Assembly: GCF_004343585.1 (NCBI RefSeq)
Contig: NZ_SLYW01000002.1
Coordinates: forward strand, 806,001 to 870,000
Length of the DNA: 64,000 bases
From: Neorhizobium sp. JUb45
GTDB taxonomy: Bacteria > Pseudomonadota > Alphaproteobacteria > Rhizobiales > Rhizobiaceae
Reading direction: 5' to 3'
The number at the start of each line of letters is the position of its first letter. The first letter of the stretch is position 1. Under the pieces are notes generated by a model that was given only the letters and a program-made list of their open reading frames with translations, made no database searches and had not been told where the DNA came from. The position numbers and the translations under genes were made by a program. Positions 35,655 through 44,955 of this stretch are shown in pieces.

Positions 35655-36914
35655 GTGAAGGTCTTGGATAAAGTCGCGGTCGCGGATGCTCAGGTGGCCA
35701 TGCGGGAAATTTTTCCCGAAACGCCGTTGCAGCTCAATGAACATTTGAGCCGCCGGTATGGCGCCGAAATCTGGCTGAAGCGCGAGGACCTGTCTCCCGT
35801 CCGTTCCTACAAGATTCGCGGTGCCTTCAATTTTCTGCGCAAGGCCGTAGAAGTGCATGGTCGTGACCGTGTTTTCGTCTGCGCCTCGGCCGGCAATCAT
35901 GCGCAAGGTTTTGCCTTCGTCTGCCGCCATTTCGAGGTGCAGGGTGTGGTCTTCATGCCGGTGACGACGCCGCAGCAGAAGATCGACAAGACCCGCATGT
36001 TCGGCGGCCCGTTCATCCAGATCCGTCTCGTCGGCGACATTTTCGATCAATGTTATGCTGCTGCCCGCGAGCATGTGGAAACGACGGGTGCCATGATGGT
36101 GCCACCCTTCGACGATGCCGATATCATCGAAGGCCAGGCGACGGTTGCCGCAGAAATCATGGACCAGTTGCCAAGCGACGCGGTGCCGGATCTCGTTATC
36201 CTGCCGGTTGGCGGTGGCGGGCTGGCATCGGGTGCCACCGGTTTCCTGAAGGATGTCGTGGCGCGCGAAAACTTTCTGTTCGTCGAGCCGGAAGGCGCGC
36301 CGAGCCTGCAAAAGAGCCTTCTCGCCGGTGGGCCGGTGACGCTGTCCAAGGTCGATAATTTTGTCGATGGCGCAGCCGTTGCCCGTATCGGCAGCCTCAA
36401 TTTCGAGCGCCTGAGCGGCTTTCCGCCCGAGCAGGTAAAACTGATCGCCGAAAACGCCATCTGCGTGACGATCACCGAAATGCTCAACCTTGAAGGCGTG
36501 GTGCTGGAGCCGGCCGGCGCCCTGTCGATCCGGGCGCTGGAGGAACTGGGGCCGGACAGGCTGGCTGGCAAGACGGTGGTCTGCGTGGTGTCGGGCGGCA
36601 ATTTCGATTTCGAGCGTTTGCCGGACGTGAAGGAGCGCGCCATGCGCTTTGCCGGCCTGAAGAAATATTTCATCCTGCGCCTGCCGCAGCGTCCCGGTGC
36701 GCTGCGCGACTTTCTCGATATGCTCGGTCCCGACGATGATGTCGCCCGTTTCGAATATCTCAAGAAATCGGCCCGCAATTTCGGTTCGATCCTGATAGGC
36801 ATCGAAACGACGGCGCCGGAAAACTTTGCCGGCCTGTTCCAGCGTTTTGAAGCCGCGGGTCTCGGTTACGAGGACATAACCGAAAACGAAATTCTCGCCA
36901 ATCTGATCATCTGA
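35655..36914 (+). CDS. ilvA: Threonine ammonia-lyase, biosynthetic type
   Basis: This ~419-residue PLP enzyme deaminates threonine to 2-oxobutyrate, the first step to isoleucine. 'SPVRSYKIRGAFNF' carries the PLP lysine, 'CASAGNHAQGFAFVC' binds phosphate, 'ILPVGGGGLASGATGF' is the glycine loop, and the C-terminal regulatory (ACT-like) domain starts near 'KKYFILRLPQRPGALRDFLDMLG'. The start is uncertain: GTG at 35655 is listed, but a TTG at 35664 has a better-spaced AGGGAG, and ATG 35700 is also in frame. Confidence 0.92.
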   Translation: MKVLDKVAVADAQVAMREIFPETPLQLNEHLSRRYGAEIWLKREDLSPVRSYKIRGAFNFLRKAVEVHGRDRVFVCASAGNHAQGFAFVCRHFEVQGVVFMPVTTPQQKIDKTRMFGGPFIQIRLVGDIFDQCYAAAREHVETTGAMMVPPFDDADIIEGQATVAAEIMDQLPSDAVPDLVILPVGGGGLASGATGFLKDVVARENFLFVEPEGAPSLQKSLLAGGPVTLSKVDNFVDGAAVARIGSLNFERLSGFPPEQVKLIAENAICVTITEMLNLEGVVLEPAGALSIRALEELGPDRLAGKTVVCVVSGGNFDFERLPDVKERAMRFAGLKKYFILRLPQRPGALRDFLDMLGPDDDVARFEYLKKSARNFGSILIGIETTAPENFAGLFQRFEAAGLGYEDITENEILANLII

Positions 36915-36990
36915 CGGGCATTTTGAACCGACGGAAGCTGCGTCAATGCGTGGCTTCCGGCAGCGGCATTGGTATGATAAGGCAAATCCC

Positions 36991-37314
36991 ATGGCTTCAT
37001 TCTTTTCCAGTTTCCTTTCGATGTTTTCCGCCGGTGATGCGCCCAAGGCTGCCGCAGGTCCGGCTGTCGAGCCGCAGGAGCATGCGGGCTGCATGATCCA
37101 TCCCGCGCCGATCAAGGAAGGCAGCCAGTATCGGCTTGCAGGCCGTATCGAAAAGCAGGTCGGCGAGACCGTGCTTGTGCGCACCTTCATCCGGGCAGAC
37201 ATGTTCACCTCGATGGATGACGCAGTCGAAAGCACGTTCCGCAAGGCACGCCAGATCATTGATCAGAACGGCGCCTCGCTGTTTTCCGATGGTGCGCCGG
37301 AACGCTCGGCCTGA
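36991..37314 (+). CDS. HlyU family protein
   Basis: This 107-residue protein matches the HlyU family: 'SFFSSFLSMFSAGDAPKAA', then 'HPAPIKEGSQYRLAGRIEKQVGETVLVRTFIRADMF' in parts, and 'EAVESTF'-like 'DAVESTFRKARQIIDQNG'. Annotated as transcriptional activators by name only; in rhizobia their role is unknown. The ATG at 36991 gives the standard start 'MASFFSSFL'. It follows ilvA by 76 bases. Confidence 0.83.
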   Translation: MASFFSSFLSMFSAGDAPKAAAGPAVEPQEHAGCMIHPAPIKEGSQYRLAGRIEKQVGETVLVRTFIRADMFTSMDDAVESTFRKARQIIDQNGASLFSDGAPERSA

Positions 37315-37493
37315 CGGCTGTTGACGCAGAGTCGGTTACCGTAACGTAAGTCGTTCTCCGCTCTCACGGAAAAGTCAGCACGGTCTTGATCCTGTTGCTG
37401 AAATTGTCGTCGGCTGGCGTTTGCCGATCACCTAAAATTAAGGCCTTGCCGCTACCGTCCGCTCATCTTGTCATTTGAGTTGTCGGTCCGTTG

Positions 37494-39452
37494 ATGCGAG
37501 CAGGTTGCATACATATCGGCTGGTTTGCGCTAAGCCCTCTCGTCTGCCTCGAGCCGCAGGCTGCGGCGGCTGCGACGAATGCGGTAGTGATGGCATCTGC
37601 CACAGCCACGATCACGACGGACCTGTATTGGGGACTGGGCGCAGGTGCGCTTGTTTTTGCCGGTCTCAGCTGGCTGATCCCTGGCCGAAAGGCTTGGTCG
37701 CTGGCCGCTTTCCATCGTAAGAAGGTGAAAAACGTTGTCGTTGGCGATGACGGCGAGCGTGTTGCGGCCCTGGCCAGTGCCACGTTCGAGGCGATCATGA
37801 TCCACCGCGACGGCATCGTCGTCGATGGCAATCCGCAGCTGGCGAAGCTGCTGGGTCGGCCACTGAAAGACCTGCCGGGCACGAGCATCTTCGATTTCCT
37901 TCAGAACGGGCCGTCAATCGATGTGGCGACCGTGACCACCTTCAACGACGACACGATCCACGAACTGGTGCTGGTGGCGAGCGACGGCGAACGCATTCCG
38001 GTACAGGCGCGCGGACGCGACATCGTCTATCGTGGCGAGCGCGTGCGCGTCGGCTGCATCGTCGACCTGCGCGATCGCAAGGAAGCCGAACAGCGCATTC
38101 GCCATCTGGCGCAGCACGATTTCCTGACAGGCCTGCCGAACCGGGCACTGTTTGCCGAACGTGTGGGGGAGCTGACCGAACGCGGCGCGAGCTTTGCCAT
38201 CGCCATGGTCGATATCGACCGCTTCAAGGACGTCAACGACATCCACGGCCATCAGGCTGGCGATGCTGTGATCCGCGAGACGGCTGCACGGCTGCAGCGC
38301 CTGCTCGGCCCGGATGATGTCGTGGCGCGGCTGGGCGGCGACGAATTTGCGGTGATCCTGACGAGCGCCCATCTGAATGCGCAGATCGAGGATTTTGGCC
38401 ATCGCCTGTTGCGCAGCATGGCCGAGCCGATCGAACTCGTCAGCGGCGACATCGTGCTGGCCGATGTCAGCATCGGCGGGGCGCTCTGCCCGGAACATGC
38501 GGATGATCTCGACGGGCTGGTCGGCAGGGCGGATATCGCCCTTTTCCATGCCAAGCAGGAAGGGCGAGGCACCAGCCTGGTGTTCAAGCCCGGCATGAAC
38601 GAACTGATCGAAAAACGGCGGGCGCTGGAGGCGGATCTCGATCTCGCCATCCTGCGCGGCGAATTCGAGCTTTATCTGCAGCCCCGCGTGGATGCAGCGA
38701 CGGCCGAGATTGTCGCCTATGAGGCGCTGCTGCGCTGGCACCATCCGCAGCGCGGCCTTGTGCCTCCGGGCGAGTTCATTCCCGTGGCTGAAGCGTCGGG
38801 CCAGATCGTGGCGCTGGGCGAGTGGGTGATTGCCGAGGCATGCCGCCTGAGTGGTGGCCTGGAAGGCCGGCGCATCAGCATCAATCTTAGCCCGCTGCAG
38901 TTCCGCAACAGCCGTTTCGTCAGCCGTCTGGCGGAAACCTTGAAGGCAACCGGTGCCGAACCGTCGCAGATCGAGCTGGAGATCACCGAAAGCGTGCTGA
39001 TCGATGACGACAAGCGCGCGCTGCAGGTGCTCGGCGATCTCAAGCAGATGGGCTTCGATGTGGCGCTGGATGATTTCGGCACCGGTTATTCGTCGCTCAG
39101 CTATCTCAGCCGCTATCCATTCGACACGATCAAGATCGACCGCAGTTTTGTCAGCAATCTCGGCGTCGTCGACAGCGCGCAAGTGATCGTCCGCTCCATC
39201 ATTGCGCTTGGCAACGGGCTCGGCATGCGTATCGTCGCCGAAGGCGTCGAGACCATCGAGGAGGCGCTGTTCCTGACACAGGCGGGCTGTGATGAATTGC
39301 AGGGTTATCTACTTGGCCGGCCGGCACCGGTGAGCGAGCGGCTGACAGAGGTGCGCCCGGCGATTGCCATGCAGCTCAACGGCATGGCCGAGGCTACGCG
39401 CGGCAGCAAGAATGTGCGCAGCGGACAGATGCAGGAGCGCGAAGCGGTCTGA
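37494..39452 (+). CDS. PAS-GGDEF-EAL cyclic di-GMP turnover protein
   Basis: This 652-residue signalling protein has an N-terminal hydrophobic segment (about residues 46-64), a PAS domain (about 85-195), a diguanylate cyclase domain with intact GGDEF at 281-285, and a phosphodiesterase domain with EAL at 410-412 and loop 6 'DDFGTGYSS' at 526-534. No RxxD inhibitory site is seen five residues before GGDEF. Both activities are therefore possible. An internal start at 37590 would remove a possible signal peptide. A small palindrome GTTACcGTAAC lies at 37335-37345 upstream. A strong hairpin ends the gene. Confidence 0.92.
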   Translation: MRAGCIHIGWFALSPLVCLEPQAAAAATNAVVMASATATITTDLYWGLGAGALVFAGLSWLIPGRKAWSLAAFHRKKVKNVVVGDDGERVAALASATFEAIMIHRDGIVVDGNPQLAKLLGRPLKDLPGTSIFDFLQNGPSIDVATVTTFNDDTIHELVLVASDGERIPVQARGRDIVYRGERVRVGCIVDLRDRKEAEQRIRHLAQHDFLTGLPNRALFAERVGELTERGASFAIAMVDIDRFKDVNDIHGHQAGDAVIRETAARLQRLLGPDDVVARLGGDEFAVILTSAHLNAQIEDFGHRLLRSMAEPIELVSGDIVLADVSIGGALCPEHADDLDGLVGRADIALFHAKQEGRGTSLVFKPGMNELIEKRRALEADLDLAILRGEFELYLQPRVDAATAEIVAYEALLRWHHPQRGLVPPGEFIPVAEASGQIVALGEWVIAEACRLSGGLEGRRISINLSPLQFRNSRFVSRLAETLKATGAEPSQIELEITESVLIDDDKRALQVLGDLKQMGFDVALDDFGTGYSSLSYLSRYPFDTIKIDRSFVSNLGVVDSAQVIVRSIIALGNGLGMRIVAEGVETIEEALFLTQAGCDELQGYLLGRPAPVSERLTEVRPAIAMQLNGMAEATRGSKNVRSGQMQEREAV

Positions 39453-39501
39453 CATCGCGTCTGCGCGGGCACGCACATCGAACAAAATGTCTTCCAACGA
39501 A

Positions 39502-39533
39502 ATATGGCGACCGATCTGCATCGGTCGCCATAT
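39502..39533. terminator. Bidirectional hairpin between GGDEF-EAL gene and azoR
   Basis: Perfect 13-base arms ATATGGCGACCGA/TCGGTCGCCATAT (39502-39514 and 39521-39533) close a TCTGCA loop between two converging genes; 'GTTTT' follows on the + side. Confidence 0.75.
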
Positions 39534-39561
39534 GTGTTTTCAGCGGTGGATCAGATGCGGA

Positions 39562-40176
39562 TCAGGCAGCCTTGGCCAGTTCGTCCGTGCGGGCAGCAGC
39601 GGAGGCGATCGCCTTTTCAAAGGCTTCCGGGCCAAAGGCCGTGCCTTCGACATAGATGACTTCGACATCGGTCATGCCCAGGAAGGCCAGCACGGTCTTG
39701 AGGTAGGGAACGGCGTGGTTCATGGCGACAGCCGGGCCATCCGAATAAACGCCGGCAGCCGACAGGACGATGTAGACCTTCTTGTTCTTTGCCAGGCCTT
39801 CCGGGCCTTCAGCAGTGTAGCGGAAGGTCATGCCGGCGCGGGCGACCATGTCGATCCAGGACTTCAGCGAGGAGTAGATGTTGAAGTTGATCAGGCCGGT
39901 GGCGATGACGACTGTGTCGGCGGCCAGCAGTTCATTGGTCAGCGTGTCGGATTCGACGACGGCTGCGGCTTCTTCCGGCGTGCGGTCGGCCGGCTGCTTC
40001 TTGATGGCCGAGGTGGTGACCGGGTCGAGATGGGCGATCGGGTTCTTGCCGAGGTCGCGATGTGCGACGGTTGCGGCCGGATTGTTTGCCTTCAGCTTAT
40101 CGACGAATTCGGTAGCCACTTTCGTCGACAGGGATTCGGCGCGCGGGCTTGAGGTGACGAGGAGAATGGACGACAT
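39562..40176 (-). CDS. azoR: FMN-dependent NADH-azoreductase
   Basis: This 204-residue flavodoxin-fold enzyme reduces azo compounds and quinones with NADH. 'SILLVTSSPRAESLSTKVA' binds FMN phosphate, 'ATGLINFNIYSSLKSWIDMVARAGMTFRYT' in parts is the conserved core, and 'VLSAAGVY' lies near the flavin. The ATG at 40176 gives the usual short N-terminus. It is divergent from a LysR-type regulator across 149 bases, a typical regulator-target pair. Confidence 0.92.
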   Translation of the reverse strand: MSSILLVTSSPRAESLSTKVATEFVDKLKANNPAATVAHRDLGKNPIAHLDPVTTSAIKKQPADRTPEEAAAVVESDTLTNELLAADTVVIATGLINFNIYSSLKSWIDMVARAGMTFRYTAEGPEGLAKNKKVYIVLSAAGVYSDGPAVAMNHAVPYLKTVLAFLGMTDVEVIYVEGTAFGPEAFEKAIASAAARTDELAKAA

Positions 40177-40269
40177 GTCGGAATTCCTTGAACGGATTGC
40201 GGTTGTTTCTTCGGAGGTTGGGCTGGGAGGTCCCATCCTCGCTCGGCTTCACAAATAGGCATGGACACC

Positions 40270-40319
40270 TATCGAGAGAACCGGGATAATGTCGAAGCTA
40301 GTTATCTAGGAAATGGATA
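40270..40319. promoter_or_regulatory. Two TATC...GATA dyads in the azoR-LysR gap
   Basis: TATC-N11-GATA at 40270-40288 and TATC-N9-GATA at 40303-40319 are centred 32 bases apart, about three helical turns. The second contains ATC-N9-GAT, the T-N11-A layout of LysR-type operators. They are the likely binding sites of the adjacent regulator. Confidence 0.6.
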
Positions 40320-40325
40320 GGTCGA

Positions 40326-41291
40326 ATGGACGCCAATCCCACGCTCGATCAGTTGCAGGTTTTTCTGTCGGTTGCCGAAACGGGAAGCTTTTCTGCTGCC
40401 GCCCGCAGGTTGAACCGTGCGCAGTCGGTGGTCAGCTACACGATCGCCAATCTCGAGGCGCAGCTGGAAATGCCGCTTTTCGAGCGCAGCGGCCGCCAGC
40501 CAAAATTGACGGAAGAGGGGCGGGCGATGCTGGCCGATGCGCGCCGCATCGTTGCCGACCTGCAATTGATGCGGGCGCGGGCAAAGAGCATCAAGCAGGG
40601 GTTGGAAGCTGAGCTGACCATGGCGATCTCCGTCATGGTGCCTGCCGATGCCGTCGTCGTCGAACTGCGCGAATTTCGCGCCCGTTTTCCCTCCGTGTCG
40701 CTCAATCTGCATGTCGGTGAACTCGGCATGGTGATGGACATGGTGTCTTCCGGTCGTGCCGATATCGGCCTTGGCGGGGCGCTGCTGAGCAAGGATGACA
40801 CGCTGGTGGTGGAAAGGATCGGCCACTCGTTCATGCTGCCGGTGGCGGCAAGCGACCATCCGCTGGCGCAGATCGCCCGGCCGCTGACGCTGGCCGACGT
40901 GCGTGAAGAGGTGCAGATGGTGGTGACTGATGCATCGGGCCTGACCAATGGCCGCGATTTCAATGTGTTGTCGTTCAAGACATGGCGGGTGAGCGACATC
41001 GCCACCAAACACCAACTGATCAAGGGCGGGCTCGGCTGGGGTGGTCTGCCGGCCTCGCTGGTGCGGCATGATCTCGTCGAGGGCCGGCTGGTGGCGCTGA
41101 AGCTCGATGCCTATCAGCAGGGCGAATATCCGCTTTACGCCATGCACAAGGCCTCGCATCCGCTGGGACCTGCGGCATCCTGGCTGGTGGAGGCCTTCAA
41201 GGTGCGGCTTTCCAATTGCCCCAATCACAAGGATTTTTCCGAAATTCTCGGGCTGGACGATGTGCGGCCCATGCGGCAGGCGGCGGAATAG
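40326..41291 (+). CDS. LysR-type transcriptional regulator
   Basis: This 321-residue regulator has an N-terminal winged helix-turn-helix (residues 5-64, 'LDQLQVFLSVAETGSFSAAARRLNRAQSVVS' in parts) and a C-terminal periplasmic-binding-like effector domain from about residue 90. It is divergent from azoR and probably controls it and itself through the dyads between them. The effector may be a quinone or other redox-active compound; that is inference from the target. Confidence 0.92.
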   Translation: MDANPTLDQLQVFLSVAETGSFSAAARRLNRAQSVVSYTIANLEAQLEMPLFERSGRQPKLTEEGRAMLADARRIVADLQLMRARAKSIKQGLEAELTMAISVMVPADAVVVELREFRARFPSVSLNLHVGELGMVMDMVSSGRADIGLGGALLSKDDTLVVERIGHSFMLPVAASDHPLAQIARPLTLADVREEVQMVVTDASGLTNGRDFNVLSFKTWRVSDIATKHQLIKGGLGWGGLPASLVRHDLVEGRLVALKLDAYQQGEYPLYAMHKASHPLGPAASWLVEAFKVRLSNCPNHKDFSEILGLDDVRPMRQAAE

Positions 41292-41360
41292 GGCGAGCAA
41301 TTTCGGCTTGCCGTTTTGCGGTGAGATGCGGTTCAGGGAGGCCGCGAGCGGTGCTCCGCC

Positions 41361-41753
41361 TCACTCCGGTGGCACCGGCGTCGGTTTGCCGTTTTCATCC
41401 AGTGCCACCATGATGAATGTGCCGGCCGTGACTTTTTCCAGCGCCCGGTGACGGTCCCGTTTCGCCCAGGCTTCGATACTGAGCGTGATCGAAGTGCGGC
41501 CGACCCGTGTGATCTGCGTGTAGATATTCAGCGTATCGCCGATCTTCACCGGCAGTTCGAACGACATCTCCTTGACGGTGGCCGTCACCACGCGGCCATG
41601 GGCGCGCTCGGCGGCGCGGATGCCGCTTGCCAGGTCCATCTGTGCCATGACCCAGCCGCCAAAAATGTCGCCGGCCGGATTGGCATCGGCGGGCATGGCG
41701 AGCGTGCGGAGTGTCAGTTCGCCCGTTGGTACAGTCTTGGCGGTGTCGTTCAT
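41361..41753 (-). CDS. Acyl-CoA thioesterase (YciA-like hotdog)
   Basis: This 130-residue hotdog-fold enzyme hydrolyses acyl-CoA. 'MPADANPAGDIFGGWVMAQMD' (split here as in YciA) holds the catalytic Asp in 'NPAGDIFGG', followed by 'TATVKEMSFELPVKIGDTLNIYTQITRVGRTS' in parts. The ATG at 41753 is the first that gives family length; an upstream ATG in frame would add residues without homology. It is a single gene between LysR and the extensin-like gene. Confidence 0.88.
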   Translation of the reverse strand: MNDTAKTVPTGELTLRTLAMPADANPAGDIFGGWVMAQMDLASGIRAAERAHGRVVTATVKEMSFELPVKIGDTLNIYTQITRVGRTSITLSIEAWAKRDRHRALEKVTAGTFIMVALDENGKPTPVPPE

Positions 41754-41998
41754 GGTGATCTGGTGGCCTTCGTTTGCGGTGCGGCGGACCATAAGCATGT
41801 CGCATAGCCTCGGCAAGGCGGCTTTCGCAGCAAGTCTGCCGCCCGGACGCATCGTTTCGCGGCACCTCTGTCCCGATATGACCTTGAAACGGCCTTGATC
41901 GCTCAAGCTTTCGTTTACCAAGCCAGCCTAGAATCCGGAAGAGTGGCGAATCTGTCACGAAGAACGGACGACCTCTTGGACAGGTAAGGCATTCTGGT

Positions 41999-43471
41999 AT
42001 GGCGTATGCTCTTTTCTGGCGGCGGGTTACGGCTTCGCTGATGATCACGACGATGCTGACGGCATGTTCGGCGGACGGGCTTGTGCCGCCGGCCGGCATC
42101 GACAACGGCACGCGCGTCGGCGCCATTCGGCCGATGCCGCCGACAAACATGCCGGCCAGCCAGACCTATGGCGGAACCTCGACCGCCGGCCTTTCCGACC
42201 CCATGCCGCCGGCAGCCGTCGATAACGGCCAGTCTTCCTACGGATACCTGCGCGAGCCGGGCGTCAACGGCAATCCCGGTTCGGCCTATGGCGGTTATAG
42301 CGGACAGAACGGTGGCATTGCCCGCCAGCCGATGCCGCAGGCACCCGCCAACGAACAATGGGGCGGGCCGATGCCGCCCGAGCGATCAACAAGCCAGCCG
42401 ATGCGGAACGCTCGCGTGCAGCAGGGGCGTCTTCCGGGTATCGACAGCGATGAAGGCGTCGCTGCCGTTTCCGGCGGCCAGAGCATGTCCGCACAAGGCG
42501 CCGAAGGTGGCGTCAACATGGATGCCGAACTTGGCGTCGGCGGCGATAACGGCGTCGTCGGTCTGGCGCAGGAGCAGCAGACGGATATCGCCGAAGGTGT
42601 CGGCAGCCAGCCGGTGGTTGATGGCATCGGCACCGACAGTCCACGCGCACTTGGCCGTCAGGGCAGGACGCAGCCGCAGAACCTGGGTGACGAGCCTGTC
42701 ATCGTGCCGCCAAAGCGCTCGGGCAGCGGCCAGCGTGCCGATCTGGGCAATAACAACAACATGAGTGGCGAGCAGCCATGGCAGCGCCAGTCTACGCCTT
42801 TCGGGACCCGTCAGGTGGGCGGCGAGGCGCAGGCGCAGGAAGTGGCCATGCTGCGCACCCCGAACCCGATGGACGAACGCACGCCGATCGCACCGCGCGG
42901 CCCGGAAGCCATGCCGGCTTCGGAAGCGGCCTGCCGTGTCGAACTGCGCCGTCTCGGCGTCGAATATCGCAATGCCGAGCGCATCTCGGATGGCCCGAGC
43001 TGCGGCATCGATTACCCGATCGAGCTGACCGGCCTGTCCGGCAATATCGGCGTCAAGCCGTCGGTCAAGCTGAACTGCCAGACGACACTCGCCTTTGCCC
43101 GCTGGGTGAAATACGAACTCGCACCGTCTTCGCGCGCCCGCTACTGGAGCGGCGTCAAGACCATCGTGCCGCTTGGCGGCTATTCCTGCCGGCGCATGAA
43201 CAACAGCCGCCAGAAATACAATCCGATCTCCGAACATGCGCGTGGCAATGCCATCGATGTCGGCAAGTTCGTGCTGAAGAACGGCCACGATATCGACGTG
43301 CGCAAGAAGGGCCTGTTCAAGTTCCGCGAAGGCGGGCTTCTGAAGGCCGTGCGCACCGACAGCTGCAAATATTTCAACACGGTGCTCGGCCCAGGCTCCA
43401 ACAAGGAGCACTGGAACCATTTTCACTTCGATCTGCGGGAGCGCAAATCGGGCAGCCGTTATTGCGATTGA
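41999..43471 (+). CDS. Extensin-like lipoprotein with low-complexity linker
   Basis: This 490-residue envelope protein has a lipoprotein signal with lipobox 'LTAC' (Cys23). Residues about 25-310 are low-complexity, rich in Pro, Gly, Gln and repeated PMPP-containing motifs. The C-terminal ~160 residues form an extensin-like (PF06904) domain: 'CQTTLAFARWVKYEL', 'GGYSCRRMNNSRQKYNPISEHARGNAIDV' in parts, 'NKEHWNHFHFD', with His and Asp residues like those of M15-type metallopeptidases. A role in peptidoglycan binding or cleavage is plausible but unproven. Confidence 0.88.
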   Translation: MAYALFWRRVTASLMITTMLTACSADGLVPPAGIDNGTRVGAIRPMPPTNMPASQTYGGTSTAGLSDPMPPAAVDNGQSSYGYLREPGVNGNPGSAYGGYSGQNGGIARQPMPQAPANEQWGGPMPPERSTSQPMRNARVQQGRLPGIDSDEGVAAVSGGQSMSAQGAEGGVNMDAELGVGGDNGVVGLAQEQQTDIAEGVGSQPVVDGIGTDSPRALGRQGRTQPQNLGDEPVIVPPKRSGSGQRADLGNNNNMSGEQPWQRQSTPFGTRQVGGEAQAQEVAMLRTPNPMDERTPIAPRGPEAMPASEAACRVELRRLGVEYRNAERISDGPSCGIDYPIELTGLSGNIGVKPSVKLNCQTTLAFARWVKYELAPSSRARYWSGVKTIVPLGGYSCRRMNNSRQKYNPISEHARGNAIDVGKFVLKNGHDIDVRKKGLFKFREGGLLKAVRTDSCKYFNTVLGPGSNKEHWNHFHFDLRERKSGSRYCD

Positions 43472-43487
43472 GTGGAGCTGGCGGGGA

Positions 43488-44411
43488 TCAACCCGCCAGA
43501 GCTTCCTTTACCGCCAGATCGGCCATGGCGAGTGCTGCCTCGCGTGTTTTGGCAGCCGCGATGAAGCGGGCATTGTGGCAGAAGCTGGCGCCGATAACGC
43601 CGGAAACCTTTTCAAGTTCTCCGTTGTTCAAACCGGCCCAGGCAGCGGGCAGATCGGCGCGCTGTTCAAATCCGTCATCGCTGAGGCGAATACCGGTAAC
43701 ACACCAATCCTTGTCGCGCGGGTGCACCACGAACAGAAGATGCTCTGCGCCGGCTTTTACGATGGCCGGGCGAAAAGGCATGCCCATCGGCAGTTCCAGA
43801 ACGCGGCTGTCGCCGGTGGTGGCGATCGCATCGAGAACGAGGCTTTCTGCGCGCAGTTTCGAGGCGCGCTGGGCGATGCCGGCCTCGACGAAGAGACGGG
43901 CAATGCCGAGTGCAACCTCAAAGGCGCGGTCGTCTGCGTCCGCATCCTTGGCGTCGAAGACGGGCTTCAAGGTTGCCAGCAGGCTCGGCAGCGTCAGGCT
44001 GGCCAGCGGTCCGGCGACGGAGGGATCGACCGCACCATTGTCGAGCAGATCAATCGGCAGCACGAATTTCTGATCGAAGGCAGCGTGCACGGCATCGGCA
44101 TGCGCTTCCGGCACATCCAGCGCCAGAAGATAGGCGCGACCAAAATGTTTCCAGATCAGGCCGAAGGATGAGTAAGGCGCGCCATCTTCGCGCAGCGGCG
44201 CACCGCGCTGATGATGGTCGAAAATGCCTATGTCGGCATCATAGGCGCCGCCGACATCATAGATGATGCGGTCGGAACCCGGCGTGATCCATTCCGGCGC
44301 GCGGCTGCGTACCAATTTGGCGTTCGGGAAGAGACGCGTGAGGATGACGCTCGACAGCAGCTCATCGGCATGGAAGCCCCCGGAATGGGTGACGAGGAAA
44401 TCTGGGATCAT
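43488..44411 (-). CDS. MYG1 family DHH-like hydrolase
   Basis: This 307-residue protein matches the MYG1 (UPF0160) family: 'LVTHSGGFHADELLSSVIL' with a metal-binding His-Ala-Asp motif, 'YDVGGAYDADIGIFDHHQRG' with the DHH triad, and 'SSFGLIWKHFG'. Eukaryotic MYG1 is a 3'-5' RNA exonuclease; bacterial members are presumed nucleases or phosphoesterases. The ATG at 44411 gives the family start 'MIPDFLVTHSGG'. It converges with the extensin-like gene. Confidence 0.88.
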   Translation of the reverse strand: MIPDFLVTHSGGFHADELLSSVILTRLFPNAKLVRSRAPEWITPGSDRIIYDVGGAYDADIGIFDHHQRGAPLREDGAPYSSFGLIWKHFGRAYLLALDVPEAHADAVHAAFDQKFVLPIDLLDNGAVDPSVAGPLASLTLPSLLATLKPVFDAKDADADDRAFEVALGIARLFVEAGIAQRASKLRAESLVLDAIATTGDSRVLELPMGMPFRPAIVKAGAEHLLFVVHPRDKDWCVTGIRLSDDGFEQRADLPAAWAGLNNGELEKVSGVIGASFCHNARFIAAAKTREAALAMADLAVKEALAG

Positions 44412-44955
44412 GCCGGGAGCTACCTTGCTGTGACGGAGGAGTTTTGTGGAGGCTCCAGATAGCCGGTGAGGGGCCAAGGCTCAAGGGTGAGAATGGCTTT
44501 CATACCCTCAGGCAAAAAAGAGGCCGGCACGGGGCCGGCCAAAGGGTGGAAAGCGGGCGCGGGATTGTGTGCCGGCTTTCGGTCACTACGACTGCATGCA
44601 TCACGACAGGAAGCGCATGGGCGGCCATGCATTTCCGATAGGGACCATCAGGCGAACGGTGCCTCGGCGGCCCAACGAGGATGGGCGGGCAAGGCGGCCT
44701 GACGGTCATGCTTCGGGATCGGCGGCGTGTGCGGCGGTGCGGCCGGTCTCGACGACGGCAACATGGCGCGACAAGATTACGGCTCTGTGACGGTTGTGCA
44801 GATTTTGCCATTTGCGCGTTTTACGAATGATCTGGATGACGCCCGAACGCACTTGTCCACAGGCGATCACGCTGGCACAACGGCAGGATCGGATGCGCAG
44901 GCGGTGAATTTCAAAAAAACTCCGCAATGCCGGTTTTCGCGTTGCAGGAGAGTTC
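44412..44955. other. 544-base gene-free region
   Basis: No gene could be supported on either strand. It contains an orphan minus-strand terminator (44514-44540) and, near 44875, GTCCACAGG. A minus-strand open frame ending at 44706 was not convincing as a gene. Confidence 0.5.
44514..44540 (-). terminator. Orphan intrinsic terminator on the minus strand
   Basis: GGCCGGC (44522-44528) and GCCGGCC (44534-44540) form a perfect seven-pair stem, followed on the minus strand by CTC and six T (44514-44519). No protein gene lies to its right on that strand, and it precedes the MYG1 gene by 100 bases. Confidence 0.75.
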
